64,000 bases of DNA from Leifsonia aquatica H1aii (GTDB taxonomy: Bacteria > Actinomycetota > Actinomycetes > Actinomycetales > Microbacteriaceae). Below are positions 14,463 to 23,225 of the stretch, piece after piece. Under the pieces are notes generated by a model. That model saw only the letters and a list, made by a program, of their open reading frames with translations. It was not told the DNA's origin and did no database searches. Where the stretch lies: positions 1 through 64,000 of the forward strand of contig NZ_AYMR01000007.1 of assembly GCF_000633535.1 (NCBI RefSeq). Direction: 5' to 3'. The stretch's first letter is position 1, and every line of letters starts with the position of its first letter. The position numbers and the translations under genes are program-made.

Positions 14463-15410
14463 ATGTCCGATCGCTTCGGGTTCGTCCTCCGCCGGATCGC
14501 CTTCGCCATTCCCCTGACGCTGTGCGTCGTGCTGCTCGTGTTCCTGCTCCTGAAGATCACGCCGGGAGATCCGGCTCGACTCATCGTGGGCCTGCGGGCC
14601 TCGCCGGAGCAGCTCGCCCTGGCGCGTCAGCAACTCGGGCTGGACCAGCCGGCGATCACGCAGTTCCTGCACTATGTCGGCAACGTCTTCGTGGGCGATT
14701 TCGGGTTCTCCTTCAAGTCGCAGCAGCCGGTCACCGACGTGATCACCGAGCGGCTCCCCGTGTCGCTGTGGCTGCTGGGCTTCAGCGCCCTCTTCTCCGT
14801 CGTGATCTCGGTGCCGGTCGCGATCGTCGCCGCACGGCGCCCCGGCGGGGTGTTCGACCACAGCGCGCGCGGCGTGGGGCTGCTCCTGTTCGCGATGCCG
14901 TCGTTCTGGACCGGGATCGTGCTGATCCTCCTCGTCGCCCTGCCGACCGGCTGGTTCCCGGTGGGCGGGTTCGGCTACACGACGGTCGACCACCTCCGCT
15001 CCATCGTGCTGCCGGCGATCACCCTCGCCGTCACGATGGCACCGCTGCAGATCCGGAGTCTGCGAGCGAGCCTGATCGGCGTCCGCGAGTCGGAGTACAT
15101 CACGGCGGCGCGCACCCTCGGCATCGGCAGCGGTCGGATCACCCGTCGATTCGTCCTGCGCAACGCGGCGCCGCCCACCGTCTCGGTCCTCGCCCTGAAC
15201 ATCGGCTACATGCTCTTCGGCGCGGTCGTGGTGGAGACGACCTTCGCCCTCCCCGGGCTCGGCCAGGGGATCGTCCTGGCTTCCCGCCAGCGCGACATCC
15301 CGCTGATCCAGGGGTACACGATCGTGTTCGCGATCGCCGTGATCCTCGTGTATCTCATCGCCGATGTCGTCGAGGCGATCCTCGACCCGAGAGTGAAGGT
15401 CGACTCATGA
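14463..15410 (+). CDS. ABC transporter permease (DppB type)
   Basis: This is the first inner-membrane subunit of the family-5 importer, with 315 residues and about six membrane segments. It starts with the DppB-type N-terminus (FGFVLRRIAFAIPLTLCVVLLVFLLLKITPGDPARLIVG). The binding-protein-dependent transport signature that contacts the ATPase is visible in SEYITAARTLGIGSGRITRRFVLRNAAPPTVSVL (EAA-like loop). Its ATG lies one base after the stop of the binding-protein gene, and its stop overlaps the next start as ATGA, so translation is coupled. Confidence 0.94.
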   Translation: MSDRFGFVLRRIAFAIPLTLCVVLLVFLLLKITPGDPARLIVGLRASPEQLALARQQLGLDQPAITQFLHYVGNVFVGDFGFSFKSQQPVTDVITERLPVSLWLLGFSALFSVVISVPVAIVAARRPGGVFDHSARGVGLLLFAMPSFWTGIVLILLVALPTGWFPVGGFGYTTVDHLRSIVLPAITLAVTMAPLQIRSLRASLIGVRESEYITAARTLGIGSGRITRRFVLRNAAPPTVSVLALNIGYMLFGAVVVETTFALPGLGQGIVLASRQRDIPLIQGYTIVFAIAVILVYLIADVVEAILDPRVKVDS

Positions 15411-16267
15411 CGGTGATCGCACCTCCGGCCGTCGAGCCGGCCGCCCTCGCGGTTCGTTCCGTGCGCCGCTCCGGTCCACCCACGATGGTGTGGGTGGGGA
15501 TGGGGATCGTCGGCGTCTTCGTCCTGGCGGCCCTGTGCGCGCCGCTGATCGCTCCGTACGATCCACTGGCACAGAACGTGGCGGACGCCCTCGCCGCACC
15601 GAGCTGGCAGCATCTGCTCGGCACGGACGAACTGGGGCGCGATGTGCTCTCCCGTCTGATCTGGGCGGCACGGATCGACCTCCTCATCGGGTTCCTCGGG
15701 GCGCTGCTCCCGGCGATCCTCGGAACGGTCCTCGGCGCAGCGGCCGGATTCTTCGGCGGATGGCTGGACACGCTGATCATGCGCGTCTCCGACCTCGTCC
15801 AGGCGTTCCCGAGCTACATCCTCGTGATCGCGCTCGTCTTCGTCCTCGGGGCGGGGCCGGTCTCCATCCTGGTTTCGATGACGGTCGTCTCCTGGGTGGC
15901 CTACGTGCGGCTCATGCGCACCGAGATGCTGCGCGTGCGCGAATCCGACTACATCGCCGCGGCAACCGTCTCCGGTTTCTCCCGCCGGCGCGTGCTCTGG
16001 CGGCACGCCTTCCCGAACGCGATCGGGCAGAGCCTCGTCTACCTGCCCTCCGACATCGTCGCCGCGACACTCGGGCTCGCGGCGCTCTCGTTCCTCGGGC
16101 TCGGCATCCAGCCGCCCGCGCCGGAGTGGGGAGCGATGATCGCCGAGGGGCAGCCCTACATCCGCGAACAGTGGTGGCTCGCCACCGTCCCGGGCCTGGC
16201 GATCGTCGTCTTCGGCCTCGGACTCAGCATGATCGGTGAAGGAGTGGAAGCATGGGGCCGCAAGTGA
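15407..16267 (+). CDS. ABC transporter permease (DppC type)
   Basis: This is the second membrane subunit of the family-5 importer, 286 residues. The N-terminal DppC-type segment is followed by LAPYDP-like [11 protein letters not shown] and [28 protein letters not shown], the hallmark of this subfamily. The ATPase-contact loop is [27 protein letters not shown]. About six membrane segments are present. It overlaps the previous gene by four bases and the following ATPase gene by sixteen, consistent with one polycistronic mRNA. Confidence 0.94.
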   Translation: MTVIAPPAVEPAALAVRSVRRSGPPTMVWVGMGIVGVFVLAALCAPLIAPYDPLAQNVADALAAPSWQHLLGTDELGRDVLSRLIWAARIDLLIGFLGALLPAILGTVLGAAAGFFGGWLDTLIMRVSDLVQAFPSYILVIALVFVLGAGPVSILVSMTVVSWVAYVRLMRTEMLRVRESDYIAAATVSGFSRRRVLWRHAFPNAIGQSLVYLPSDIVAATLGLAALSFLGLGIQPPAPEWGAMIAEGQPYIREQWWLATVPGLAIVVFGLGLSMIGEGVEAWGRK

Positions 16268-17223
16268 CCGGGTCCGTCCTCGCGGTGGAGGACCTCACCA
16301 TCGACCTGGCCGTACAGGGACAGCGCTTCCGCCCCGTGGACCGGATCAGCTTCTCGGTCGCGCGAGGGGAGGTCCTCGGGATCGTCGGGGAGTCGGGATC
16401 GGGCAAGAGCCTGACGCTGCGCGCCGTGCTCGGCGTCCTGCCCGAGACCAGCCGTTCCCACGGATGCGTCACGGTGTTCGACGAGACAGGCGCGCCTCAG
16501 AGGTCCGCTCGGCGGGTCGCGATGGTGTTCCAGGAGCCGATGCTCGCCCTGAACCCCACCATGAGGGTCGGGGATGTCGTCGCGGAGGCCATCCGGGCGC
16601 ATTCCGGGTGCTCCTGGCGGTCGGCTCGGGCGCGCGCCATCGAGGTGATGGCCGAGGTCGGGATCCCGCGCGCCGCGGAACGGGCCCGCGCCTGGCCGCA
16701 CGAGCTCTCCGGCGGCCTCCGGCAACGGGTGATGATCGCGGCCGCTCTGGGCACCGAGCCCGACGTCCTCCTCTGCGACGAGCCGACCACGGCCCTCGAC
16801 GTCACGATCCAGGCGCAGATACTCGCCCTGCTGAAGCGCGTGTGCGCCGACCGCGGCATGGCGATGGTGTTCGTCTCGCACGATCTTGCGGTGATCGGTC
16901 AGATCAGCCAGCGCATCGCCGTGATGTACGCCGGGCGGATCGTGGAGACGGGAAGGACCTCCGACGTGCTCCGCCACCCACAGCACCCGTACACCTCCCA
17001 GCTCCTGGCCTGCACGCCTTCGGCGGTCTCCGGACGGGACCCCTTGCAGACGATCCCGGGGAGCCCGCCGGACCCGCGGGCGTTCCCGCCGGGCTGTCGC
17101 TTCGCTCCTCGATGCCCCTTCGCCGTCGACCGGTGCCGGGCGGCGTCCGGCGAGTTGATGCCGAGCGGGCGCGGGGCGACGGCGTGCATCCGGACCGATG
17201 TCGTCGAGGAGCTCAGCGCATGA
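16252..17223 (+). CDS. ABC transporter ATP-binding protein (DppD type)
   Basis: This 323-residue ATPase subunit drives the family-5 importer. It has Walker A GESGSGKS, a Q-loop ([13 protein letters not shown]), the signature [12 protein letters not shown], Walker [13 protein letters not shown] and the switch histidine in VFVSHDLAV. The C-terminal oligopeptide-type extension carries cysteines ([18 protein letters not shown]). This pattern binds an iron-sulfur cluster or forms a conserved structural element in DppD/DppF-type subunits. The start codon lies inside the preceding permease gene, and the end overlaps the next ATPase gene by four bases. Confidence 0.94.
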   Translation: MGPQVTGSVLAVEDLTIDLAVQGQRFRPVDRISFSVARGEVLGIVGESGSGKSLTLRAVLGVLPETSRSHGCVTVFDETGAPQRSARRVAMVFQEPMLALNPTMRVGDVVAEAIRAHSGCSWRSARARAIEVMAEVGIPRAAERARAWPHELSGGLRQRVMIAAALGTEPDVLLCDEPTTALDVTIQAQILALLKRVCADRGMAMVFVSHDLAVIGQISQRIAVMYAGRIVETGRTSDVLRHPQHPYTSQLLACTPSAVSGRDPLQTIPGSPPDPRAFPPGCRFAPRCPFAVDRCRAASGELMPSGRGATACIRTDVVEELSA

Positions 17224-18008
17224 GCGTCCTGCCGTTCGTGCGCGAGACCGCATCGGAGACGGTACTCGAAGCGCGCGGCGTCACCGTCGCGTACGGATCC
17301 CGGAGGCATCCCGTCCTCGCTCTCGAGGGAGGCGAGCTCGCGCTCGGGCGTGGGGAGTCCGTCGCGCTCGTCGGCGAGTCCGGATCGGGCAAGTCCACGT
17401 TCGCCAAAGTGATCGTGGGACTCGTCCGGCCCCGCGCCGGAGAGATCCTCCTCGATGGGGAGCACCTCGGGTCCCGACGCACGCGCGACCAGATCCGCCG
17501 GGTGCAGATGGTCTTCCAGGATCCGAGCTCCTCGCTCAATCCGTCGATGACCGTCGGACGGATGCTGGAGGAGCTCATCCGCTTCCATGACATGGTCCCG
17601 CGGTGGGAGACCAGGGCCCGCGCCATCGAGCTGCTCGAGATGGTGGGCCTGCCGGGTTCGACCTTCACCGCACTTCCGAGGCGGCTGTCCGGCGGCCAGC
17701 GGCAGCGCGTCGGGATCGCCCGGGCGCTGGCCGTCGAGCCGTCGGTCCTCATCGCGGACGAATCGACGGCGGCGCTCGACGTGTCGGTGCAGGCGGCGAT
17801 CCTCAATCTCCTCGCCCGGCTCCGGTCCGAGCTCGGACTGACACTCCTGTTCATCTCCCACGACCTCTCCGTCGTCCGGCACGTCAGCGACCGCGTGATC
17901 GTGATGAAGGACGGCGGGATCGTGGAGACCGGCGACGTCGACGGTCTGTTCGACGCGCCGCGGGAGGAGTACACCCGGCAGCTGCTGGCGGCGGCTCCCC
18001 GGCTCTGA
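17220..18008 (+). CDS. ABC transporter ATP-binding protein (DppF type)
   Basis: This is the second ATPase subunit, 262 residues, completing the five-gene importer. Motifs are Walker [10 protein letters not shown], a Q-loop ([16 protein letters not shown]), the signature [12 protein letters not shown], Walker [13 protein letters not shown] and the H-loop FISHDLSV. At the Walker B end DEST replaces the more common DEPT. It lacks the cysteine-bearing C-terminal extension of its partner, and ends at AAAPRL. The TetR regulator gene follows after 68 bases. Confidence 0.93.
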   Translation: MSVLPFVRETASETVLEARGVTVAYGSRRHPVLALEGGELALGRGESVALVGESGSGKSTFAKVIVGLVRPRAGEILLDGEHLGSRRTRDQIRRVQMVFQDPSSSLNPSMTVGRMLEELIRFHDMVPRWETRARAIELLEMVGLPGSTFTALPRRLSGGQRQRVGIARALAVEPSVLIADESTAALDVSVQAAILNLLARLRSELGLTLLFISHDLSVVRHVSDRVIVMKDGGIVETGDVDGLFDAPREEYTRQLLAAAPRL

Positions 18009-18076
18009 GATGCGGCGCCCCGGTAGCATCGATGGCGTCGCACACGGCCGAAGGCAGACCCGAAGGAGTTGACGCG

Positions 18077-18712
18077 GTGGACCGTCTCACGAAAGGCAAG
18101 CGCCGCGAGGAAGCCGTCCTCGCCGCCGCTGCTCAGGCGATCGCCGAGCTGGGGTACGCGAACGTGCGCGTCTCCGACATCGCCGAGCGCGCGCAGATGA
18201 CTCCGGGTCACGTCACCTACTACTTCCCGTCGAAGAACGATCTGCTGCTGCTGGCGATCCGGCGGAGCGAGGAGGAGCTCATCGAGCAGTCCCGGGAGCG
18301 GCTGTCCGCCATCGCCGACCCGTGGCAGCGCCTGCGCCGACTGATCGAGCTCTCCGCGGCGGACGGGGTCCAGGACGAAGGCTGGGCGCTCTGGCTGCAG
18401 GTCTGGGGGAGCGGGATGGCCGACGACACGGTCTCGAGCGAGCACCAGCAGTTGGACGAGCGCTGGTTCCGCATCCTCATCGAGGTGATCGAGTACGGCT
18501 CCGAACGCGGTGCCTTCCGCGTGGCCGACATCGACGACGCCGCCGAGATCGTGTCCGCGATGATCGACGGCCTGTCGATCCAGGTGACGGTCGGCTCCCC
18601 GCGGGTCGATCGCGATCGAGCGCTCCGTCTGTGCGAACTCGGGGCGGCGCGGGTCCTCGGCTTTGCGGGCGCGCCGGACACGGCTGCGTCGGAAGACGAC
18701 CCGCGCAGCTGA
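18077..18712 (+). CDS. TetR/AcrR-family regulator, proposed controller of the importer and agmatine deiminases
   Basis: This 211-residue repressor-type protein has an N-terminal TetR helix-turn-helix (REEAVLAAAAQAIAELGYANVRVSDIAERAQMTPGHVTYYFPSKNDLLLLAI, residues about 8-58). The all-helical ligand domain resembles the BetI/PuuR-like C-terminal type. The GTG at 18077 follows GAAGGAG. It lies between the importer operon and the agmatine deiminase gene, both preceded by the same TTGGAT-N3-ATCCAA inverted repeat, so it is the best candidate to bind those sites. The inducer would then be the transported compound or a product such as agmatine; this is inference. Confidence 0.9.
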   Translation: MDRLTKGKRREEAVLAAAAQAIAELGYANVRVSDIAERAQMTPGHVTYYFPSKNDLLLLAIRRSEEELIEQSRERLSAIADPWQRLRRLIELSAADGVQDEGWALWLQVWGSGMADDTVSSEHQQLDERWFRILIEVIEYGSERGAFRVADIDDAAEIVSAMIDGLSIQVTVGSPRVDRDRALRLCELGAARVLGFAGAPDTAASEDDPRS

Positions 18713-18734
18713 AACGGAACCCCTTGCGCATTTC

Positions 18735-18766
18735 TTGGATGTCATCCAAAATTGGATGACATCCAA
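18735..18766. promoter_or_regulatory. Double operator before the agmatine deiminase genes
   Basis: TTGGATGTCATCCAA (18735-18749) and TTGGATGACATCCAA (18752-18766) are each near-perfect palindromes. Separated by AA, they also form one larger inverted repeat. They match the site before the importer operon (12916-12934) and end 14 bases before the aguA start codon, so a bound repressor would cover the promoter or ribosome binding region. Confidence 0.85.
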
Positions 18767-18780
18767 CTGTGGAGGACACC

Positions 18781-19803
18781 GTGACCACACTTCCCTTGAC
18801 CCCGATCTCGGCCGGCTACCGGATGCCGGCGGAATGGTCGGCCCACGCGGCGACCCTGATGATCTGGCCGGCCCGCGCCCGCCTGTGGGGCGACCGCTAC
18901 GAAGCGGCATGCCGCGAGTACGCGGCGGTCGCATCGGCGATCGCCGCCTTCGAGCCCGTCTTCATGGTCTGCCAGCCCGGTGAAGCGCAGCTCGTCCGGA
19001 ACGCCTGCGGATCGGGCGTCGAGCCCCTCGAGTTCGGAGCGGACGACTCCTGGGCGCGCGACGCCGGCCCGATCTTCGTCACGAATGAGCACGGCGATGC
19101 CGTCGCCGTGAAGTTCGGCTTCAACTCCTGGGGCAACCGCTGGCACCCCTACGATCAGGACGCGCTCATCCCGGATCGCGTCGCCGCGCATTTCGGGGTG
19201 CCGCTGTTCAGTGCCCCGATGATCCTGGAGGGAGGGTCGTTCTTCATCGACGGTGAAGGCACCCTCATCACGACCGAGCAGTGCCTGCTCAACCCGAACC
19301 GGAATCCCACTCTGGACCGCGAGCGGATCGAGGGCATCCTGGGCGACTACCTCGGTGTCACGAAGGTGATCTGGCTTCCCTTCGGGCACAGTCTCGACAC
19401 GGGGCCCGTCGGCACGGACGGCCACATCGACGGGGTCGCCCAGTTCGCCGGTCCGGCACGCATCTTCTTGGAGCAGCCCAGCTCCACCGCGTCGACGGAG
19501 TACGACCGCTCGCGCGCCAACCTGGCCGCGCTGGAGGGGGAGACGGATGCGCTCGGCCGACCGCTGCAGATCGAGCTCTTCGATCCGCCGCTCGACGCCG
19601 AGGTGTCGTACGCGAACCACTACATCGTGAACGGTGCGGTGATCGTCCCCGTCGACGCCGGGCCGATCGGCGCCGCGGCCCTCGCCGCGTTCGAGGCCAT
19701 CTATCCGGACCGCGAGATCGTGGGCGTCGAAGCGGCCACGGTGGCCACCGGCGGCGGCGGTCCGCACTGCATCACTCAGCAGCTCCCGGCCGGGATCCTG
19801 TAG
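18781..19803 (+). CDS. aguA: Agmatine deiminase
   Basis: This cytoplasmic enzyme of the guanidino-group modifying superfamily hydrolyses agmatine to N-carbamoylputrescine and ammonia. The 340 residues carry the family motifs: MPAEWSAHAATLMIWP near the start, DDSWARDAGPIFV (catalytic Asp), EGGSFFIDGEGTLITTEQCLLNPNRNP, GHIDGVAQF (catalytic His and guanidinium-binding Asp) and GGGGPHCITQQLP (nucleophilic Cys330). The GTG at 18781 is preceded by GGAGGACACC. It is followed after 11 bases by an exported paralogue. No N-carbamoylputrescine amidase gene is adjacent, so the rest of the route to putrescine must be encoded elsewhere. Confidence 0.92.
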   Translation: MTTLPLTPISAGYRMPAEWSAHAATLMIWPARARLWGDRYEAACREYAAVASAIAAFEPVFMVCQPGEAQLVRNACGSGVEPLEFGADDSWARDAGPIFVTNEHGDAVAVKFGFNSWGNRWHPYDQDALIPDRVAAHFGVPLFSAPMILEGGSFFIDGEGTLITTEQCLLNPNRNPTLDRERIEGILGDYLGVTKVIWLPFGHSLDTGPVGTDGHIDGVAQFAGPARIFLEQPSSTASTEYDRSRANLAALEGETDALGRPLQIELFDPPLDAEVSYANHYIVNGAVIVPVDAGPIGAAALAAFEAIYPDREIVGVEAATVATGGGGPHCITQQLPAGIL

Positions 19804-19814
19804 GCGACCGGATC

Positions 19815-20984
19815 ATGAAGGAGCGCACGGAACGCCAGAACACGAAACACCAGGGCACGCGAGTGTCCCGGCGCGGATTCCTCGCGGCCGCCGGAGTCGT
19901 GGTGGCCGGTGCGGTCGCTGCGCCCATCATCGGGGCCGGCTGGCCCTCCGCGTCGGTGCGGCCGGCCTCCGCAGCGGGGACGTTCAGCGTTCCCGCGGAG
20001 GACGTGCCGCATGCCCGGACCTGGATGGCCTTCCCCGACCGGACGGCGATCTGGGGGCGCGGGCTCGGCGGCGTCCAGTCCGACATCGCGCGGATCGCGA
20101 CGACGATCGCGAAGCACGAGCCCGTCACCCTCTGCGCGAACCCCGCGAGCGCCGCACGGGCGCGTTCCCTGTGCGGGAGCGGCGTGACCGTGATCACCGA
20201 TATCCCCGTGGACGACTGCTGGATGCGGGACACCGGCCCGGTGTTCCGGGTGGACGACTCCGGCGCCCTCGACGCCGTCGGTCTGAACTTCAACGGCTGG
20301 GGCGGGAAGCAGGCGCACACTGCCGACGCCCGCGTCGCGTCTCGGATCGCCTCGTTCGTCGGGGTGCCGTTCGCCAGGGCCGATTTCGTGGGTGAGGGTG
20401 GCGCCATCGAGCAGGACGGGTTCGGCACCCTGATGGCCACGCGCAGCAGCCTCGTGAACGACAACCGCAATCGAGGGCTGTCGCAGCAGGAGATCGAGGA
20501 CGCGATGCTCGACGCGTACGGGGCCTCCGCCGTGATCTGGTTCGACGGCGTCCGCGGGCAGGACATCACCGACGACCACGTCTACGCGACGTCGCGCTTC
20601 GTCGCCGCCGGCCGCGGCGTCGTCCAGCTGCCGCACGGATCGGACGACGACGCTTTCGCGCGGGATGCGCGGAAGCAGTTCTCCGTGCTCTCGGCGGCCA
20701 CCACGGCGAGCGGATCGGCGATGACGGTCTCGGCGATCCAGGGTCCCGACTACGACAGGATCCGCTCGACGAGCAGCAGCTTCCTGGCGTCGTACGCCAA
20801 CTACTACGTGTGCAACGGGGCCGTGATCGCTGGGCAGTTCGGGGACGTGCGAGCGGACGCCGCGGCCAAGGCCGCCCTGGCCGCGCTCTTCCCCGGGCGT
20901 GTGGTGGAGCAGGTCGCCATCGACCATCTGGGAGCGGGCGGCGGCGGCATCCACTGCGTCACCCAGCAGCAGCCGGCGATGTAG
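19815..20984 (+). CDS. Tat-exported agmatine deiminase-family protein
   Basis: This 389-residue paralogue of the upstream enzyme begins with a twin-arginine signal (SRRGFLAAAG, RR at 19-20, then a hydrophobic stretch and an Ala-rich cleavage region). It should therefore fold in the cytoplasm and be exported. Conserved blocks are DDCWMRDTGPVF, GEGGAIEQDGFGTLM..SSLVNDNRN and GGGGIHCVTQQQP (Cys381). Where active family members have H-x-D, this protein has DDHVYATSRF: the histidine is kept but the aspartate is a tyrosine. It may act on a different guanidino substrate, such as peptidyl or free arginine derivatives, or have altered activity. It shares the operator-controlled transcript with aguA. 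Confidence 0.86.
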   Translation: MKERTERQNTKHQGTRVSRRGFLAAAGVVVAGAVAAPIIGAGWPSASVRPASAAGTFSVPAEDVPHARTWMAFPDRTAIWGRGLGGVQSDIARIATTIAKHEPVTLCANPASAARARSLCGSGVTVITDIPVDDCWMRDTGPVFRVDDSGALDAVGLNFNGWGGKQAHTADARVASRIASFVGVPFARADFVGEGGAIEQDGFGTLMATRSSLVNDNRNRGLSQQEIEDAMLDAYGASAVIWFDGVRGQDITDDHVYATSRFVAAGRGVVQLPHGSDDDAFARDARKQFSVLSAATTASGSAMTVSAIQGPDYDRIRSTSSSFLASYANYYVCNGAVIAGQFGDVRADAAAKAALAALFPGRVVEQVAIDHLGAGGGGIHCVTQQQPAM

Positions 20985-21043
20985 TACCGACGGGGACGCA
21001 CGCTGTCCCGCCGCCGCCGAAGACGCCGTCGCCGTCGCCGCCG

Positions 21044-21376
21044 TCAGTGCATCGACCCCAGCTCCACCAGTACGACGCCGGCGCCGATCAGGAGGATCCC
21101 GAGGGCCATGACCTTGGTCAGCGGTTCCTGGAACAGGACCCGGCTGAGCACGGCGGTGAGGGCGACGCCGACCGCCGCCCAGACGCCGTAGGCGATGCCG
21201 AGCGGCAGCCCGAGGGCCAGGGTGACCGAGAGCAGGGTGAACGCGACCACGTAGCCGACGGCGACCGGGAGGTACCAGATCCGTTTCGGGGACGGGCCGG
21301 CCGTCGCCATCCGGAGCGAGATGGTGCCGGACACCTCGAAGACGATCGCCCCGGCCAGGGCGAGCCAGGCGATCAC
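21044..21376 (-). CDS. SMR-family small multidrug/guanidinium exporter, subunit 2
   Basis: This four-helix membrane protein of 110 residues belongs to the small multidrug resistance family. Helix 1 carries the essential glutamate (LALAGAIVFEVSGTISLRMA), and helix 3 has LGIAYGVWAAVGVALTAVLS. The ending is GVVLVELGSMH. The GTG start at 21376 overlaps the stop of the preceding SMR gene by four bases. Paired SMR genes often form heterodimeric exporters. Whether this belongs to the quaternary-ammonium (Qac) or guanidinium (Gdx) subtype is not certain by eye. Confidence 0.9.
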   Translation of the reverse strand: MIAWLALAGAIVFEVSGTISLRMATAGPSPKRIWYLPVAVGYVVAFTLLSVTLALGLPLGIAYGVWAAVGVALTAVLSRVLFQEPLTKVMALGILLIGAGVVLVELGSMH

Positions 21377-21762
21377 TCGCGGCCTCCCTCGCGTGCCGAG
21401 CCGGACGAAGCGGACGACGCGGCGGCCGTCGCGCGCCGGTGCGCCGACTGCGACCCGAGCTCGACGAGCAGGACGCCGCCGATGATGAGGGCGATGCCGA
21501 GCCCCATCAGCGGGGTGAACGGCTCGCCGAACAGAGCGGTCGAGAGGGCGGCGGTCAGGGCGACGCCCGTCGCGCCCCAGATGCCGTACGCGACGCCGAG
21601 CGCCATCCCGGCGCGCAGGGTCGCAGCGAGGCAGACGAACGAGGCCACGTAGCCGATGCCCACCACGACGTAGAGCGCGGGATGCGTCAGCGCCCCTTTG
21701 AGCGAGAGCGACGCGGTCACCTCGAACAGGATCGCCCCGGCGAGGAAGAGCCAGCGGTTCAC
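21373..21762 (-). CDS. SMR-family small multidrug/guanidinium exporter, subunit 1
   Basis: This 129-residue SMR protein has four membrane helices (LFLAGAILFEVTASLSLKGA with the essential Glu; LGVAYGIWGATGVALTAALS; GVLLVELGS). A soluble Arg/Ser/Ala-rich tail of about 22 residues is unusual for the family. It overlaps the TetR gene upstream and the second SMR gene downstream by four bases each (GTGA), making a tight three-gene operon. Likely role: proton-driven export of a small cation as a heterodimer with its partner. Confidence 0.9.
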   Translation of the reverse strand: MNRWLFLAGAILFEVTASLSLKGALTHPALYVVVGIGYVASFVCLAATLRAGMALGVAYGIWGATGVALTAALSTALFGEPFTPLMGLGIALIIGGVLLVELGSQSAHRRATAAASSASSGSAREGGRE

Positions 21763-22301
21763 GCGATGCCTCCGAGCAGGTCGTCGACGGTGCGCTGGAG
21801 CCGGACGCGATCCGCTTCGTCCGGCGGGAAGAGGCCGGACGCGCAGGCGAACCAGGCGCCGTCGGCCAGCAGCCGCACCGCGAGGAGGCGCGCCCGGACA
21901 TCGGGATCGAGGTCGTCGGGCAGCTCGACGTAGGGGCGCAGACGCTCGCCCCACTGCGCCACGAGCGCGTCGCGCAGGCGCGGGTCGGCGAAGACGACGA
22001 GCTCGCTCGCGTCGTGCGGGCCCTCGATCGACCAGGTCGCGTACGCGGCGGCGCGCTCCTGCGGCGTCGCCGTCGCCGGGTCGCCGATGCGCGAAACGAT
22101 CGCCCGTTCGCAGCGATCGACGACGTGGTCGACCAGGGCGAGCATGAGCGCCTCCTTGGTCGGGAAGTGGTACATGAGGCCGGGCTTGGTGAGGCCGGCC
22201 GCGCGCGCAGCGCTCTCCAGCGAGATGGGCTCGCCGGCCTGCAGCATCCCCAGGGTGCTGTCGAGGGCGTCGGCGCGCGGCGTCGATCGGGTGACGGGCA
22301 T
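21759..22301 (-). CDS. TetR-family regulator of the SMR operon
   Basis: This 180-residue TetR-type protein has the helix-turn-helix LDSTLGMLQAGEPISLESAARAAGLTKPGLMYHFPTKEALMLALVDHVV in its first 60 residues. The C-terminal ligand domain is unlike that of the TetR gene at 18077. A near-perfect 24-bp palindrome lies only seven bases before its start codon (22309-22332). It therefore very probably represses its own operon and is released by a substrate of the exporter. Confidence 0.9.
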   Translation of the reverse strand: MPVTRSTPRADALDSTLGMLQAGEPISLESAARAAGLTKPGLMYHFPTKEALMLALVDHVVDRCERAIVSRIGDPATATPQERAAAYATWSIEGPHDASELVVFADPRLRDALVAQWGERLRPYVELPDDLDPDVRARLLAVRLLADGAWFACASGLFPPDEADRVRLQRTVDDLLGGIA

Positions 22302-22308
22302 GACACGC

Positions 22309-22332
22309 ACTTTACCATCCGGTTGGTAAAGT
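22309..22332. promoter_or_regulatory. Palindromic operator of the TetR-SMR operon
   Basis: Arms ACTTTACCA (22309-22317) and TGGTAAAGT (22324-22332) are perfect inverse complements around TCCGGT, whose CCGG centre is itself symmetric. The site lies directly upstream of the TetR start codon. Confidence 0.8.
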
Positions 22333-22445
22333 CCGGAAGGCCTCCGGCAGGTGCTGCCGCTGGGTCGCCTGTGCCCGCTAGCATTCACCCAGAGCCGGTC
22401 GCGTCTACGGCGGCGGCTGCCCCACCGTCACGTCTGGAGCAGTTC

Positions 22446-23225
22446 ATGAGAGTGCCGCCTCGCCCCTGGATCGGGATCGCCGTCTGGCTCGGATACGTCG
22501 TCATCGTCACCGTGGTCGGGGCGCTCTCGGGCGTCGGGTACGACCACATCGGGGACTCCGCCGAGACGCTCTTCCGAGGCGCCGCGCTGTTCCTCGCGAT
22601 CGGGGCCGTCTACCTCGTGATCGTCACGACCGTGCTCGGCTGGTGGCGGAGCGCGCTGTTCGAGACGGAGCGCAGCAGGCACCGGTGGCCGATCGTCGCC
22701 CCGGCGATCATGGCGCTGTCGATCCTCATCGGCCTGCCGACGGTGGACTGGGCGCGGATCGACGGCGGATACCTCGCCGGTCTCCTCACCCTCGGCGTGC
22801 TCGTCGGGTTCAACGAGGAGCTCGTCACGCGGGGCCTCCTGCTGACCGGGATGCGGGCGAGCGTCCGCGAGGTCTGGGTGTGGTTGACGACGAGCGGTCT
22901 GTTCGGGCTCATGCACGCGACGAACATCATCAGCGGTGCCCCGGTCGGACAGACGATGCAGCAGGTGGTGCTCGCCTTCCTCGGGGGCACGGCCTTCTAC
23001 ATCGTGCGGCGGGTCACCGGGAGTCTGGTCTGGGCGATGGTCCTGCACGGGGCGTGGGACTTCACGACCTTCGCCACGGGGCACGGGACGGTCGGCCCGA
23101 GCGTGGGGCTGTTCCTCGGCATCGCCGGGGAGATCCTGGCGCTGGTGTTCGTGTTCTGGACCTTTGCGAGTGCGAAACGACCCGCGGATCAGCCCGTCGT
23201 CAGCTCGAAGACCGGCGCGGTGTAG
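22446..23225 (+). CDS. CPBP-family intramembrane metalloprotease
   Basis: This 259-residue polytopic membrane protein has the CPBP (CAAX protease and bacteriocin-processing) signature. Motif 1 is FNEELVTRG (E124, E125, R129), motif 2 is GLMHATN (H157) and motif 3 is LVWAMVLHGAWDF (His). Bacterial members are thought to cleave peptides within the membrane, and some give immunity to bacteriocins; the substrate here is unknown. About seven hydrophobic segments are visible. The stop codon lies inside the 3' end of the convergent DUF1254 gene (37-base overlap). Confidence 0.88.
   Translation: MRVPPRPWIGIAVWLGYVVIVTVVGALSGVGYDHIGDSAETLFRGAALFLAIGAVYLVIVTTVLGWWRSALFETERSRHRWPIVAPAIMALSILIGLPTVDWARIDGGYLAGLLTLGVLVGFNEELVTRGLLLTGMRASVREVWVWLTTSGLFGLMHATNIISGAPVGQTMQQVVLAFLGGTAFYIVRRVTGSLVWAMVLHGAWDFTTFATGHGTVGPSVGLFLGIAGEILALVFVFWTFASAKRPADQPVVSSKTGAV

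Noticed and set aside
12956-18008. Naming the importer as a dipeptide or nickel transporter
   Set aside because: Family-5 membership alone does not define the ligand. The shared operator with agmatine deiminases argues against a simple dipeptide assignment.
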